A stretch of 64,000 bases of DNA from Acinetobacter sp. B51(2017) (GTDB lineage Bacteria > Pseudomonadota > Gammaproteobacteria > Pseudomonadales > Moraxellaceae). The notes below the pieces were generated by a model. That model searched no databases. It saw only the letters and a program-made list of their open reading frames with translations, and was not told where the DNA came from. The stretch is taken from NCBI RefSeq assembly GCF_003711395.1, contig NZ_PJRJ01000009.1, positions 1 through 64,000 of the forward strand, read 5' to 3'. The position numbers and the translations under genes were made by a program. Of this stretch, positions 26,956 through 36,752 are shown piece by piece (positions within the stretch are counted from its first letter, which is position 1; each line of letters starts with the position of its first letter).

Positions 26956-27969
26956 TCAAATCCATTTTTTCCATCTAAAGTAAATTAATGGTCCAATAAA
27001 GAACGCCACAATAATTAAACTCACCACAATAAAACTCGTCGTGCCTTTAGCAAACGGCAAGACATCGGTGTTCATGCCATAAACGCTCGCCACCAACATT
27101 GGAGGCGCGAGCATACTCGGTAAAATTGAGAAGCGACGGATGGTATCGTTCTGTTCGGTGTTAATGAATCCTGAGGTAGTATCCAGTAAGAAACGCACTT
27201 TTTGGAATAAGAAGGCATCATGTTCGACGAGTGAGCGTACATCTTCGCTGAGTTCTCGAATATCGGCATCGTAAATATGACTGCCTAGCGCACGAGGACG
27301 CGCTAAAAAGGTCAGCACACGGCGTAGATCAATTAAACATAGCTGTGCTTTACCCAGCATATCTTCAAGCTGCGCTAAACGGGTAATCATGTCATCTAAA
27401 TCTAGAATTTGTTCACGGTGGCGGTTATTTAAGACCTCGGTGGAGTATTTTTCTAAATCCTTGTGCACATCTTCTAAAATGTCGGCAAGTTCATCCAATT
27501 TGGCTTCAAGTAAGCCAAGTAATACCCAAGTGGGGTCTTTATAGTCAATTTCGTAATCATTACGGCGGGCGCGGGCACGAAAGGCACGAAAGGCCACCAA
27601 TTTTTCACCGCGTAAGGTAAATAAGCGATCTTTATGTAAAATAAACGCGACCGTTTGTACGGTAGATAAAATGCCAGAGTTATCATCTGGCTCACCATCC
27701 ACTTGATAATTTTTGTTTTTAGTTAAAAAATACGTACTAATATGCAAAATGCCGTCATCATCACGATAAAAACGCGCACTTGAGGAGATGTCTTCTAAGG
27801 ATTTAAGCGTAGGTAAATTCTGTTCATAGGCATCTAAGACCCATTGTTGTTCTTCTTGGGATGGGGCAATCAGATCTAACCAGACTAAGTCTGGATGTAA
27901 ATCAAAACCGCCATTGATCGTAGCATCTTCTAAACTACCGCGCTCTGTGGCATAAAAGGCTTCAAGCAT
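26956..27969 (-). CDS. corA: CorA-family magnesium/cobalt transporter
   Basis: The 337-residue protein has a long cytosolic N-terminal part and two C-terminal membrane helices. They are joined by the ion-selectivity motif YGMN (ASVYGMNTDVLP). It forms a pentameric divalent-cation channel. The start at ATG 27967-27969 has AAGGAAAAG upstream; 17 further in-frame codons have no ribosome site. Confidence 0.93.
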   Translation of the reverse strand: MLEAFYATERGSLEDATINGGFDLHPDLVWLDLIAPSQEEQQWVLDAYEQNLPTLKSLEDISSSARFYRDDDGILHISTYFLTKNKNYQVDGEPDDNSGILSTVQTVAFILHKDRLFTLRGEKLVAFRAFRARARRNDYEIDYKDPTWVLLGLLEAKLDELADILEDVHKDLEKYSTEVLNNRHREQILDLDDMITRLAQLEDMLGKAQLCLIDLRRVLTFLARPRALGSHIYDADIRELSEDVRSLVEHDAFLFQKVRFLLDTTSGFINTEQNDTIRRFSILPSMLAPPMLVASVYGMNTDVLPFAKGTTSFIVVSLIIVAFFIGPLIYFRWKKWI

Positions 27970-28117
27970 TATTCTTTTCCTTTGCGCAGTGTTGTAAACC
28001 AATGGGTGTATTTTAGACAAGGATATACAGAAAGCACAGCCATGCTGCTGGTTTTTTTACAAAAACTGGCTGAAGTTTATGCGGCAAATATGACAAAAAT
28101 TTTATAGAGGGTGAAAT

Positions 28118-28717
28118 ATGACGAAATCAATCGCTGTTTTTTGTGGTTCTGCTTTGGGGGCAGAGCAAATTTATGTGGAACAAGCGCAAACAGTGGGGCG
28201 TAGTATTGCAGAGCAAGGCAAGACCTTGGTGTATGGCGGTGGACGTTCGGGTTTAATGGGCGTGGTTGCCGACAGTGCTTTACAAACGGGTGGTGAGGTG
28301 ATTGGGGTGATTCCTGAAGCTTTAGTGAATCGTGAGCTGGCTCATCCAAATTTAACCGAATTGCATGTGGTGCAAAACATGCATCAACGTAAAACCTTAA
28401 TGGCAGATTTATCAGATGCTTTTGTTGCTATGCCGGGCGGTGCTGGCACCATGGAAGAAATCTTTGAGCAATGGACGTGGGCACAATTGGGGATTCATCA
28501 AAAAGCCAATGCTTTTTTAAACGTGAATGGTTTTTATGATGATTTACTTAAATTTATTCATATGACTGCCGAGAAAGGTTTTACTCAACATCGTTTTAGT
28601 GATGCCTTAATTGTCTCAGATGACATCCAACAAATTTTAAAACAGTTTGACAGTTATACGCCGCCTTTACCAAAATGGGGCGCCACCGATCAGCAAGAGC
28701 TTGTTAAACCTGTATGA
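28118..28717 (+). CDS. LOG-family protein (nucleoside 5'-monophosphate phosphoribohydrolase)
   Basis: The 199-residue Rossmann-fold protein has GGGRSGLMGVVADSAL and the signature PGGAGTMEEIFEQW. LOG enzymes release the base from AMP or cytokinin nucleotides; many bacterial ones act on AMP. It overlaps the Nudix gene by four bases (GTATGA), so both may serve nucleotide clean-up. Confidence 0.9.
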   Translation: MTKSIAVFCGSALGAEQIYVEQAQTVGRSIAEQGKTLVYGGGRSGLMGVVADSALQTGGEVIGVIPEALVNRELAHPNLTELHVVQNMHQRKTLMADLSDAFVAMPGGAGTMEEIFEQWTWAQLGIHQKANAFLNVNGFYDDLLKFIHMTAEKGFTQHRFSDALIVSDDIQQILKQFDSYTPPLPKWGATDQQELVKPV

Positions 28718-29118
28718 AGATCATTACCGTTGCCGCAGCGATTATTGTCAATAATAAACAGCAATTGCTGTTGGTACGTAAGAAAAATACCGCCTGCTTT
28801 ATGCAAGTGGGCGGTAAGTTAGAGCCCAATGAAGCACCTGAAGTGACCATGTTGCGTGAAATTGCTGAAGAAATTGGTAGTGCAGCCAAAATTGAACAAT
28901 TTATTGGTCGTTTTGAAACTCAAACGGCCAATGAACCTGATCATCAATTGGTGTCTTATGTTTACCATGTCAGCTTAGAACAAGCGCCTGAAATTGCCGC
29001 TGAAATTGCCGAAATGAAGAGGATAGATTTAGATGATCAAACCACCCAATTAGCCCCCTTAACTACACAAGTGGTGATGCCGTGGGTCAAGCAGCATTTA
29101 GCCCTCAGCCACAGCTAA
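28714..29118 (+). CDS. Nudix hydrolase
   Basis: The 134-residue protein has a complete Nudix box, GGKLEPNEAPEVTMLREIAEEIGS, at about residues 33-56 (G-x5-E-x7-RE-x2-EE-x-G), which binds Mg2+ and cuts a nucleoside diphosphate-X bond. The substrate is not known. It is translationally coupled to the LOG gene. Its last 21 bases overlap the end of comF on the other strand. Confidence 0.9.
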   Translation: MKIITVAAAIIVNNKQQLLLVRKKNTACFMQVGGKLEPNEAPEVTMLREIAEEIGSAAKIEQFIGRFETQTANEPDHQLVSYVYHVSLEQAPEIAAEIAEMKRIDLDDQTTQLAPLTTQVVMPWVKQHLALSHS

Positions 29119-29703
29119 ACACGCTGCACGAATCTGCTGACAACCGAGTAATTTTAATTGCTCGGTTAAAGCATGAATCGAACTGCCCGTGGTGACTACA
29201 TCATCCACAATCAGCACCCGTTTAAAACGGCTATGAGTGTTTGAATCGGGGTAAAATTGCTGTTCAATGTTAGTTAGGCGTTCTTGGCGAGTTAAGCCTT
29301 TTTGCGAGTGTTCGGCATGGCGTAAAACCGGCTGCCAAATGGGCACTTTGAGTTTTTGGCTTAAAGTTTTGGCAATTAAAATACTTTGATTAAAACCGCG
29401 TTCGGCGAGTTTAGGTAGCGAAATTGGCATTGGCACAATTGCTTGAATACCCACATATTTCACTTCAGCCAATAGGCCACTCAGTAGGGTTTGATAATGC
29501 AGTTGTTGCTGATATTTAAACTGCTGGATCAGGCGATCCATTGGATAAGCATAATGACAAGCCGCCCAAATCTGCATTTCTTGGCGCAGCACTTCTTTTT
29601 TAAACCAGGGTAAACTGCGCCAACAGTCTAAACAGAGGTTAGCTTTGACACTTGGACTTAACTCACACAGTTGGCAGCTTGGTATAAAGTTAAACATAGG
29701 CAT
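29098..29703 (-). CDS. comF: ComF-family phosphoribosyltransferase-like protein
   Basis: The roughly 200-residue protein has two zinc-finger-like Cys pairs at the N-terminus (CQLC and CLDC), a long middle, and the PRPP-binding motif VLIVDDVVTTGSS. ComF proteins are needed for DNA uptake in naturally competent bacteria such as Acinetobacter, with unknown chemistry. The start is uncertain: ATG 29703 overlaps the recG stop by 14 bases, ATG 29697 is two codons later, and the frame is open to 29742. Confidence 0.88.
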   Translation of the reverse strand: MPMFNFIPSCQLCELSPSVKANLCLDCWRSLPWFKKEVLRQEMQIWAACHYAYPMDRLIQQFKYQQQLHYQTLLSGLLAEVKYVGIQAIVPMPISLPKLAERGFNQSILIAKTLSQKLKVPIWQPVLRHAEHSQKGLTRQERLTNIEQQFYPDSNTHSRFKRVLIVDDVVTTGSSIHALTEQLKLLGCQQIRAACLAVAEG

Positions 29704-31735
29704 AACGTGGGGCTTCGGGTAGCCAACGCTGTAATAAAGCATCTACATGATCAGGATAATGGGTGAGGATTTGCTGTGCCACATAATGTGCCTGATTGAG
29801 TAGATGATCATCACGCTCGAGTTTAGCCACCCGAAAGCCCAAATCTCCTGTTTGTTTGGTTCCCAATAATTCACCTGGGCCACGAATTTCTAAATCCTTT
29901 TCCGCAATCACAAAACCATCATTACTTTCGCGTAAAATTCTTAAGCGCTCTTGACCATTTTGGGATAGCGGATGTTTATACAATAATGCACAAAAACTCG
30001 CCGTGGCGCCACGTCCCACCCGACCACGTAACTGATGCAATTGTGACAAACCTAAACGTTCCGCATTTTCAATCACCATAATGGAGGCATTGGGCACGTT
30101 GACGCCGACTTCAATCACCGTGGTGGCAATCAGCAGTTGCAATTGATTGTCCTTAAATTGCTGCATCACACTTTGCTTTTCGTCGGCTTTCATTTTGCCG
30201 TGAACTAAGCCGACTTTCAGCTCAGGATAACGCTGCTGAATCTCTAAAAATGTCGCTTCAGCCGCTTGTGCATCTAAGGTTTCGGATTGCTCCACCAAGG
30301 TGCAGACCCAATAGGCTTGCTTGCCCTGCATACAGTTGGTGGCAATACGATCTAACACTTCATTACGGCGCTCTAAAGGTACAGCTACAGTTTGAATGGG
30401 CGTTCGTCCGGGCGGTAGTTCATCAATAATGGAGGTATCTAAATCACCATAAGCAGACATTGCGAGTGTGCGTGGAATAGGAGTCGCAGTCATCACCAAT
30501 TGATGTGGCGTCATACCTTGTACGCCTTTATTGCGTAGTGCTAAACGCTGATCGACCCCAAAACGATGTTGTTCATCAATAATGACTAAACCTAATTTGG
30601 CAAATTGAATACTGTCTTGAAAGAGCGCATGGGTACCAATCACTAAATTGGCAGAACCATCTTGTACCGCTTGTTCAGCGGCTTGGCGCGCTTTACCTTT
30701 TTGTTTGCCCGACAACCATGTCACTTGCATACCTAAGGGTTCAAACCATGCTTTAAAGTTTAAATAATGTTGCTCAGCAAGAATTTCAGTCGGTGCCATC
30801 AGTGCCACTTGCCAACCTTCTTCTAAAGCATGACAAGCTGCTACAGCTGCTACCAAGGTTTTACCTGCCCCTACATCACCTTGGACTAAACGTAGCATCG
30901 GTTTATTGAGTTTTAAATCTTGCACAATGTCTTTAGAAACGCGTTTTTGTGCACCGGTCATTTCAAAAGGCATGGTAGCAAGCAGTTGTTTCGCAAGGTT
31001 CTGACTTGGCTTAAAACTTGGTGCTTGAATTTGCTGAATATAAGCACGCCGAGTCAGTAGGCTGAGTTGATGCGCCACCAATTCTTCAAAAATTAAACGT
31101 TGTAGGGCAGGGTGTGAGCCTTGCGCCAATTGCAGCATATTGGCATCACTGGGCGGTTGATGCAGATAATACAGCGCCTGTTTTAAATCATAGCCATTGG
31201 TAAATTTGGCCGGCAGTAATTCAGGTAAATCATCGGCATGTAACTCTAAGGCTTTAGCGACAAAACCACGAATTTTGGCTTGGGTTAAGCCTTCGGTGCT
31301 TGGATAAATCGCGGTCAACTGAGTTTTAGGTAAAGGTGTATGTGCTTGCACCAACTCAATTTCAGGGTGATATAACTCTAAACCCCGCGCCCCGACACGC
31401 ACTTCACCAAAAATACGTAAACGATTCCCGACTTGAGCACGATCGGTTAAGGCTTTATATACATGGTAAAAACGTAAGGTGACTTTGCCAAAATCATCTT
31501 GTAGCAACACTGCCATGGATTTACGTTTACCCGCTGGAAAATCCACACCACGTACAATGCCTTCCAATAAATAACTGCGTCCTACAGTTAATTGGTTCAT
31601 TGGGATGATCGTGCTACGATCTTCATAGTCACGTGGCAAATGAAACAGCAGATCGTCACTGTTAAAAATATGTAATTTTTCAAGTAAAGCCGCTGCGGCG
31701 TGACCTACGCCAGGCAATTGGTGGATGGCAGTCAT
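29690..31735 (-). CDS. recG: ATP-dependent DNA helicase RecG
   Basis: The 681-residue protein has the N-terminal wedge (OB) domain and then a superfamily 2 helicase core: QGDVGAGKTLVA (Walker A), IIDEQHRFG (motif II), TATPIPRTLA, and HQLRGRVGRG (motif VI). The C-terminal FRVAKLERD/TAD region is present. RecG remodels stalled forks and Holliday junctions. It is followed by comF with an overlap. Confidence 0.96.
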   Translation of the reverse strand: MTAIHQLPGVGHAAAALLEKLHIFNSDDLLFHLPRDYEDRSTIIPMNQLTVGRSYLLEGIVRGVDFPAGKRKSMAVLLQDDFGKVTLRFYHVYKALTDRAQVGNRLRIFGEVRVGARGLELYHPEIELVQAHTPLPKTQLTAIYPSTEGLTQAKIRGFVAKALELHADDLPELLPAKFTNGYDLKQALYYLHQPPSDANMLQLAQGSHPALQRLIFEELVAHQLSLLTRRAYIQQIQAPSFKPSQNLAKQLLATMPFEMTGAQKRVSKDIVQDLKLNKPMLRLVQGDVGAGKTLVAAVAACHALEEGWQVALMAPTEILAEQHYLNFKAWFEPLGMQVTWLSGKQKGKARQAAEQAVQDGSANLVIGTHALFQDSIQFAKLGLVIIDEQHRFGVDQRLALRNKGVQGMTPHQLVMTATPIPRTLAMSAYGDLDTSIIDELPPGRTPIQTVAVPLERRNEVLDRIATNCMQGKQAYWVCTLVEQSETLDAQAAEATFLEIQQRYPELKVGLVHGKMKADEKQSVMQQFKDNQLQLLIATTVIEVGVNVPNASIMVIENAERLGLSQLHQLRGRVGRGATASFCALLYKHPLSQNGQERLRILRESNDGFVIAEKDLEIRGPGELLGTKQTGDLGFRVAKLERDDHLLNQAHYVAQQILTHYPDHVDALLQRWLPEAPRYAYV

Positions 31736-31776
31736 GTCCCCTCAAAATAAATTTTAGCTAAAGTGGGTGCTACATC

Positions 31777-32583
31777 ATGCATATTCTGTTTATAGGTTAC
31801 GGTAAAACATCTGAGCGAGTGGCTCAACAGTTATTTACACAACATCAAATCAGTAGCGTAAGTTTATCGCCTAAACAAGATGCTTTTGCTACGCATTATG
31901 TGCAAGATGTGCATGCCTTAGATTTAACGCAGCTTGCGCCAATTGATGTGGCTTATGTGTTGCTGAGTCCGAAACAAAGCAGCATTGAAGGCTATCAACA
32001 CACCTATTTAGATTCGGTTGCACCGATTGTAAGGGCTTTAAAATCACATCCGATTCAACGGGTGATTGTGGTGTCTTCTACGCGGGTCTATGGTGAAAAT
32101 AGCGGTGAGCGCATTGATGATGAATCGGAGATTAAGCCGAGTGACGCGCAAGGGACTGTATTGCATGCCATGGAAAAGGATTGGCAAGCAGCTTATCCCA
32201 ATGAATGTGTGATTATCCGTCCGACAGGGATTTATGGGACATCAGTTATGCGTATGATCAAGCTTGCTCAGAACACTGCAAGCTATCCGCATATTCATTA
32301 TAGCAACCGTATTCATATTGATGATTTAGCACATTTTTTAGCAAATATGATTCACGTGAAACATCTGCAAAAGTCCTATATTGTCAGCAATAATCAACCT
32401 TTGCCTTTACATAAAATTATTGAATGGTTTCAGCAGCAATTAGGCTTGCCTGAATTGGTATTAGAAAGTGATCATTTATCTGGGAAACGGATTTATGCCA
32501 CTTATTTGCAGCAAATGGGTTTTGAGTTAGAGCATGAAGACTGTTTTAGAGATTATCAATTACTCATGCAAAAAGAAGAATAG
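31777..32583 (+). CDS. NAD-dependent epimerase-like SDR protein (YeeZ-type)
   Basis: The 268-residue Rossmann protein begins MHILFIGYGKTSERVAQQL and has VSSTRVYGEN and RPTGIYG. This fits the extended SDR group around E. coli YeeZ, whose substrate is not established. The ribosome site AAGTGGGTG lies eight bases before ATG 31777. The next gene, which is broken, follows after 18 bases. Confidence 0.82.
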   Translation: MHILFIGYGKTSERVAQQLFTQHQISSVSLSPKQDAFATHYVQDVHALDLTQLAPIDVAYVLLSPKQSSIEGYQHTYLDSVAPIVRALKSHPIQRVIVVSSTRVYGENSGERIDDESEIKPSDAQGTVLHAMEKDWQAAYPNECVIIRPTGIYGTSVMRMIKLAQNTASYPHIHYSNRIHIDDLAHFLANMIHVKHLQKSYIVSNNQPLPLHKIIEWFQQQLGLPELVLESDHLSGKRIYATYLQQMGFELEHEDCFRDYQLLMQKEE

Positions 32584-32601
32584 AAGCTTAGGGGGGAAAG
32601 C

Positions 32602-33941
32602 ATGTTTATTAATGAAGTGATTAGCTACAACGGTGCTTGGGAGGAGTTGAATAAAAAAATCCAAGTATTTTGCAAGATATTCAGGACAGTCTACTTCAAT
32701 GCAGTATAGAAGAATGGGCAAGTGCATACCAAACAAGTAATTCAAATTTTAGGTGGAGAAGTTTAGAAAATAATCTCAATGAAAAACAATGGGAGGTCTA
32801 TCAAGATACAAAAGCCTTCATACATATAAGTAAAGAAAATATTTTTATTAATGTGACTTTAGATCTTTTTGTAAATTTAATAGAAACTCTGTATTTCGAT
32901 TTGGTTCTCTCTAACAGACATGCACCCGATTATTTACCTATTATCATTACTGATAATATTAGTGTTGATTCGGAAAATCATCTTCAACAAAAGATGTTGA
33001 GTAAAGGATCATTTGAAAATAATGAATTGACGGTTATGGGGCTAGGTCATGTGATAGCGCGAATGGCATTATTGGATAATTTATCTCTTGAATTTCCTTT
33101 TCTAATTTTTGGAGTGGATCGGGAGCAGGCTGATTTTTACGTGCATTCATTTGAATCAAAGCATAAAATTTCTACAAATAGAGAAAGGTTTAATCAGTGT
33201 ATTACCTTTGCACCTGAATATTACCAAGCAGGTTTATCTATTTTAAATTACTTTGGTACGGTGCTACGTAACAAATACCCAGAACAAAAAGCCACAGTTA
33301 AAATTGAACAGCACGAAAACATGGTTCGCATGATTGTTGAATGAGAAAATGGCGATAAAGACATTATAGAAAAAGCTTTATATGAATATGAATTAGTGAT
33401 GAGTGGGCAAACCTCTGTTGAAGATTTTTATCAAGACCCCATTCAAACTCTAGAGCTACGTAATCAAATTAGAATGATGCAGTTTCAGGTTGAGTCACAG
33501 CGAGAAATTGTGGCTTTAAAAAATGGTCACATTCAAACATTACAAGATTTATTACGGCAAGCTTTAAAGCAACCTCAAGCGCCAATCACCGTTAATAGTT
33601 ATTTAACCAATCAGCAAACAGTCAACATTAACCATAAAAATGAACTTAATCACAGCTATGATCTGTTAGATGAATTGATTGATGCTGTAAAAGATGAAAG
33701 CTTAAAAAATCAGTTGCGTGATCTACAAAATGCACTCGACCAAAGTAAAAATCTAGAACAAGCTGCACAAGTTAAAGATTCAGGTGGCTTTAAAAAACTG
33801 AGTAAATTTATTAAACAAGCCAACGACACCAGTTCAGATGTACACGGTATTTTAGATAAAACCGATAAAGCTATCGGCTTAATAGAAAAGCTGACGGCGC
33901 ACTATGAAAAATTGGTGCAGTTTACTTCAGGGTTAATATAA
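32602..33941 (+). pseudogene. Doubly disrupted gene of unknown function (frameshift plus stop)
   Basis: A strong ribosome site (GGGGGGAAAG) precedes ATG 32602, which reads MFINEVISYNGAWEELNKK and then meets a stop. Adding one A to the run of seven at 32653-32659 joins it to a frame that continues NPSILQDIQDSLLQCSIEEW up to TGA at 33342-33344. Beyond that stop the same frame runs ENGDKDIIEKALYEYELVM and on to 33941. Repaired, it would give 446 residues: an alpha/beta N-terminal part and a C-terminal coiled coil (about 33450-33560 and 33650-33780). The region is AT-richer than its neighbours. I do not recognise the family. Fragments from TTG 32670 (224 residues) or ATG 33399 could still be made. 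Confidence 0.75.
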
Positions 33942-33943
33942 GA

Positions 33944-33968
33944 AAGCAGCCCCGTAAAACGGGGCTGA
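33944..33968. terminator. Hairpin between the broken gene and plsB
   Basis: The stem CAGCCCCGT / ACGGGGCTG lies between convergent genes. T runs on either side are weak, so efficiency is uncertain. Confidence 0.6.
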
Positions 33969-33973
33969 TGGGT

Positions 33974-36523
33974 TTATTTATTGCTTTTCACTTTACGTAA
34001 TAAACGTCGTTTAGCAGCTTGATCGGCAGCGAGTGCATCTAAAGCTTGTTGTAATTCATCATCACTAAAGGTGGTGATATGCTGCAGCATTTGTAAGGTG
34101 GCATCATCAAGGACTAAATTGGCATATTTAGCCACATCGGTGAGTTTGCTGTCATACATAATCGCACCGCCCTCTAAGCGAATATAGCCTTGTTTACTCA
34201 ATTCTTTTAAAAAGCTTTGGAACAATGCTTTATCAAAAAATTCAGGTGAATTAAATTCATAGAGCACAGATAAACGCTGTCCGATTAAATGACTTAACTC
34301 TTCGACTTGGCGGGCAGAGATATTACCTGAACCACGTTGGGTAATTAAAGCCAAGGTCATATAGTAACGCTCCAAGCTTTGCATGACAGGCGCAGCTAAA
34401 ATTTGTAGTTGTAAGTGCTCTTCGCTATTAGGTGCAGGTGAAACTAAATCTTCACCTTGTGCGATAAGCAAACCACAATTTACTAAGGCATCACTATAGG
34501 CGCTAATCACGTCTTTGAGTTCATGTGCTTGCCATTTTAAAAATAATTCTGCTTTTAAAAATGGATACAATAAACGAATGACATTACCTAAGTCATGACG
34601 GGTAATTTGTCCGTTATGTGCAACTAAAGCGGCAATGAGAGAGGGTAGACTCAAGGCATGCACAATGTTATTGCGGAAATAGGTCAATAACACCGCTTGA
34701 TTATCTTCAATCGCAATAATATCGCCCAATACATGGCGAATCCGTTTAATTAATTTCAGCTTTAAACCATAGGCAATAATTTCTTGACCCAATAACGCCG
34801 TGATTTGCATCCGTGCATCATAAGGTAATTGCTGTAACAGCGTGCGATAGCCATCGAGCTGTTTAATACAAACTGCTTCGTCTAAGGTATGTTTATCTGT
34901 CGCCAATAAAATCAGTGCCAATAAAGACACAGGATTAATGACTACAGCGCTATTAATATTTTTTAAGATTTCTTGCGCAGAGCTATTAATGGCATCCGAC
35001 ACCTGCTCAGGAATTGGATCATCATTTTTATGAATGGTGACATCTAAAGCATCATGTTTAGCGAGCATGTCATCTAAAAAGACAGGTTCACCAAAATTCA
35101 CATGCACTTTGCCAAAGATACGTTCAATTTTGCGTAAGGCTTGTAAGATACCTTTAATAGATTCCGCTTCTTTGGGCTTACCTTGCATTTCACCCACATA
35201 AGTCGAACCTTCCATTAAGCGTTCATAACCAATATAGGTTGGTACAAAGGCAATCGACTTGGCTTTACCGCGTAAATGTCCATGTACAGTCATGGCTAGC
35301 ATCCCCGTTTTGGGCGGTAGGAGGCGTCCTGTGCGTGAGCGTCCACCTTCGATAAAATATTCAAGTGGTGCATTACGAGATAAAATACTATATAAATATT
35401 CTTTAAATACAGAAGTATATAAACCATTACCGCCAAAGCTACGTCGAATAAAGAACGCACCGCCACCACGTAACAGTTGACCTACAAACGGCAGGTTTAA
35501 ATTGTCACCTGCAGCAATATGCGGCACACGTAAACCGCGTTTAAAAATCACATAGGACAGCAATAAATAGTCAATATGGCTACGGTGACATGGGGTATAA
35601 ACAATTTCATAATCCTTTGCCAGTTCACGTACTGTATTAAAATTATGCACCTCTACACCGTCATATAGCTGTGTCCATAGTCGGGTTAGGGCTTGTTCGG
35701 CAAAACGTACTGTTGGATAAGAATAATCAGAAATAATCTCAGATAAATAGCCCACCGCGCGTTGTTCTGCTTCAAATAAGCTGATTTTGCTACGGGTACT
35801 TTCACGGCGAATCGCTTCTTGAATCGCCTCTGACTTAATTAAGTCATGCATGACATTACGACGATCTGATAAATCTGGCCCTAACACCACTTTGCGCTGT
35901 GCATCTAAAAAATTATTCAGATGATTCACAATATAAGTCACAGGCGATAAGTTGGGGTAGGTAGCGTTGGCATAGTCAATCAAACTACGTAATGATTCTA
36001 CAGGATGAAATTCTAAAAAGGTTTCTCGACCATGTAAGCCAATATTTAGCAACTGTTTTAAACGGCTTGGTGGTGCCCAGTTATCAGTAAACAGGAGCTT
36101 AAGCCAAGAATCTTCATTTTCTGGTGCGCGTCCCCACAATACAGTTACAGGAATCAAATCAATATCTAATTCAGGATAGGCTTGTAGCAGTTCAACCAAA
36201 CGTAATAAACGTGGTGGAAAGGCATGTTGTTCGCGTTGCATAACATCTTCTGGATGATGCTGCAAAAAGATAACTGAAGTTTTTTCTTCGAGGTTTTTAA
36301 TGTGTAGTGGATTTAAGGCCGGTGTAAGTTTTAAGCGCCGTGTCTCGGCATCTAACAATAAAGCATTACTGCGTGAATAGTTTTGCAAGACGTAGCAGGT
36401 CAGTTTGCCTGTAGCAGTGTGATGTGCTGCAGGTGTTTCGCCTAAAAGCTGTGGTGTAACCACCAAATCTAGTAATTTACTCGACATCTGACGGTAAATT
36501 TGACCAAATCCACGCTTGGGCAT
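33974..36523 (-). CDS. plsB: Glycerol-3-phosphate 1-O-acyltransferase
   Basis: This membrane-bound enzyme makes lysophosphatidic acid, the first step of phospholipid synthesis. The 849-residue protein has the acyltransferase blocks in order: CHRSHIDYLLLSY (HX4D), GAFFIRRSFGG, FIEGGRSRTGRLLPPKTGML and VPTYIGYE. AAGGAG lies seven bases before ATG 36523, which decides the start. It converges on the broken gene. Confidence 0.96.
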   Translation of the reverse strand: MPKRGFGQIYRQMSSKLLDLVVTPQLLGETPAAHHTATGKLTCYVLQNYSRSNALLLDAETRRLKLTPALNPLHIKNLEEKTSVIFLQHHPEDVMQREQHAFPPRLLRLVELLQAYPELDIDLIPVTVLWGRAPENEDSWLKLLFTDNWAPPSRLKQLLNIGLHGRETFLEFHPVESLRSLIDYANATYPNLSPVTYIVNHLNNFLDAQRKVVLGPDLSDRRNVMHDLIKSEAIQEAIRRESTRSKISLFEAEQRAVGYLSEIISDYSYPTVRFAEQALTRLWTQLYDGVEVHNFNTVRELAKDYEIVYTPCHRSHIDYLLLSYVIFKRGLRVPHIAAGDNLNLPFVGQLLRGGGAFFIRRSFGGNGLYTSVFKEYLYSILSRNAPLEYFIEGGRSRTGRLLPPKTGMLAMTVHGHLRGKAKSIAFVPTYIGYERLMEGSTYVGEMQGKPKEAESIKGILQALRKIERIFGKVHVNFGEPVFLDDMLAKHDALDVTIHKNDDPIPEQVSDAINSSAQEILKNINSAVVINPVSLLALILLATDKHTLDEAVCIKQLDGYRTLLQQLPYDARMQITALLGQEIIAYGLKLKLIKRIRHVLGDIIAIEDNQAVLLTYFRNNIVHALSLPSLIAALVAHNGQITRHDLGNVIRLLYPFLKAELFLKWQAHELKDVISAYSDALVNCGLLIAQGEDLVSPAPNSEEHLQLQILAAPVMQSLERYYMTLALITQRGSGNISARQVEELSHLIGQRLSVLYEFNSPEFFDKALFQSFLKELSKQGYIRLEGGAIMYDSKLTDVAKYANLVLDDATLQMLQHITTFSDDELQQALDALAADQAAKRRLLRKVKSNK

Positions 36524-36752
36524 AGTGACTCCTTAATATTTTTATTCGTGCACAATGGCAGTAATTGTAAACAAAAAATCGCTGCTTGTTTGCGCAATAT
36601 AACCAAGATTGCTGTGCTACGGCAGTAAAATTCGTGCCAATTTTAAAAAAACCGCAAAAAGCACCCGTGAGTCAGCTTGAAAAAGCGCGTTTCTCCCATA
36701 ATTCAGTTTATGCTACAAAACAATTGCTGCTGTTACATGAGATAGGTTGGCC

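Noticed and set aside
29098..29118. 21-base convergent overlap of the Nudix and comF genes
   Set aside because: Short 3' overlaps are common in compact genomes; no further signal was seen.
32653..32659. Programmed -1 frameshift at the A7 run
   Set aside because: The reading phase does not give a good slippery heptamer (the base before the two AAA codons is T), and a second stop lies downstream.
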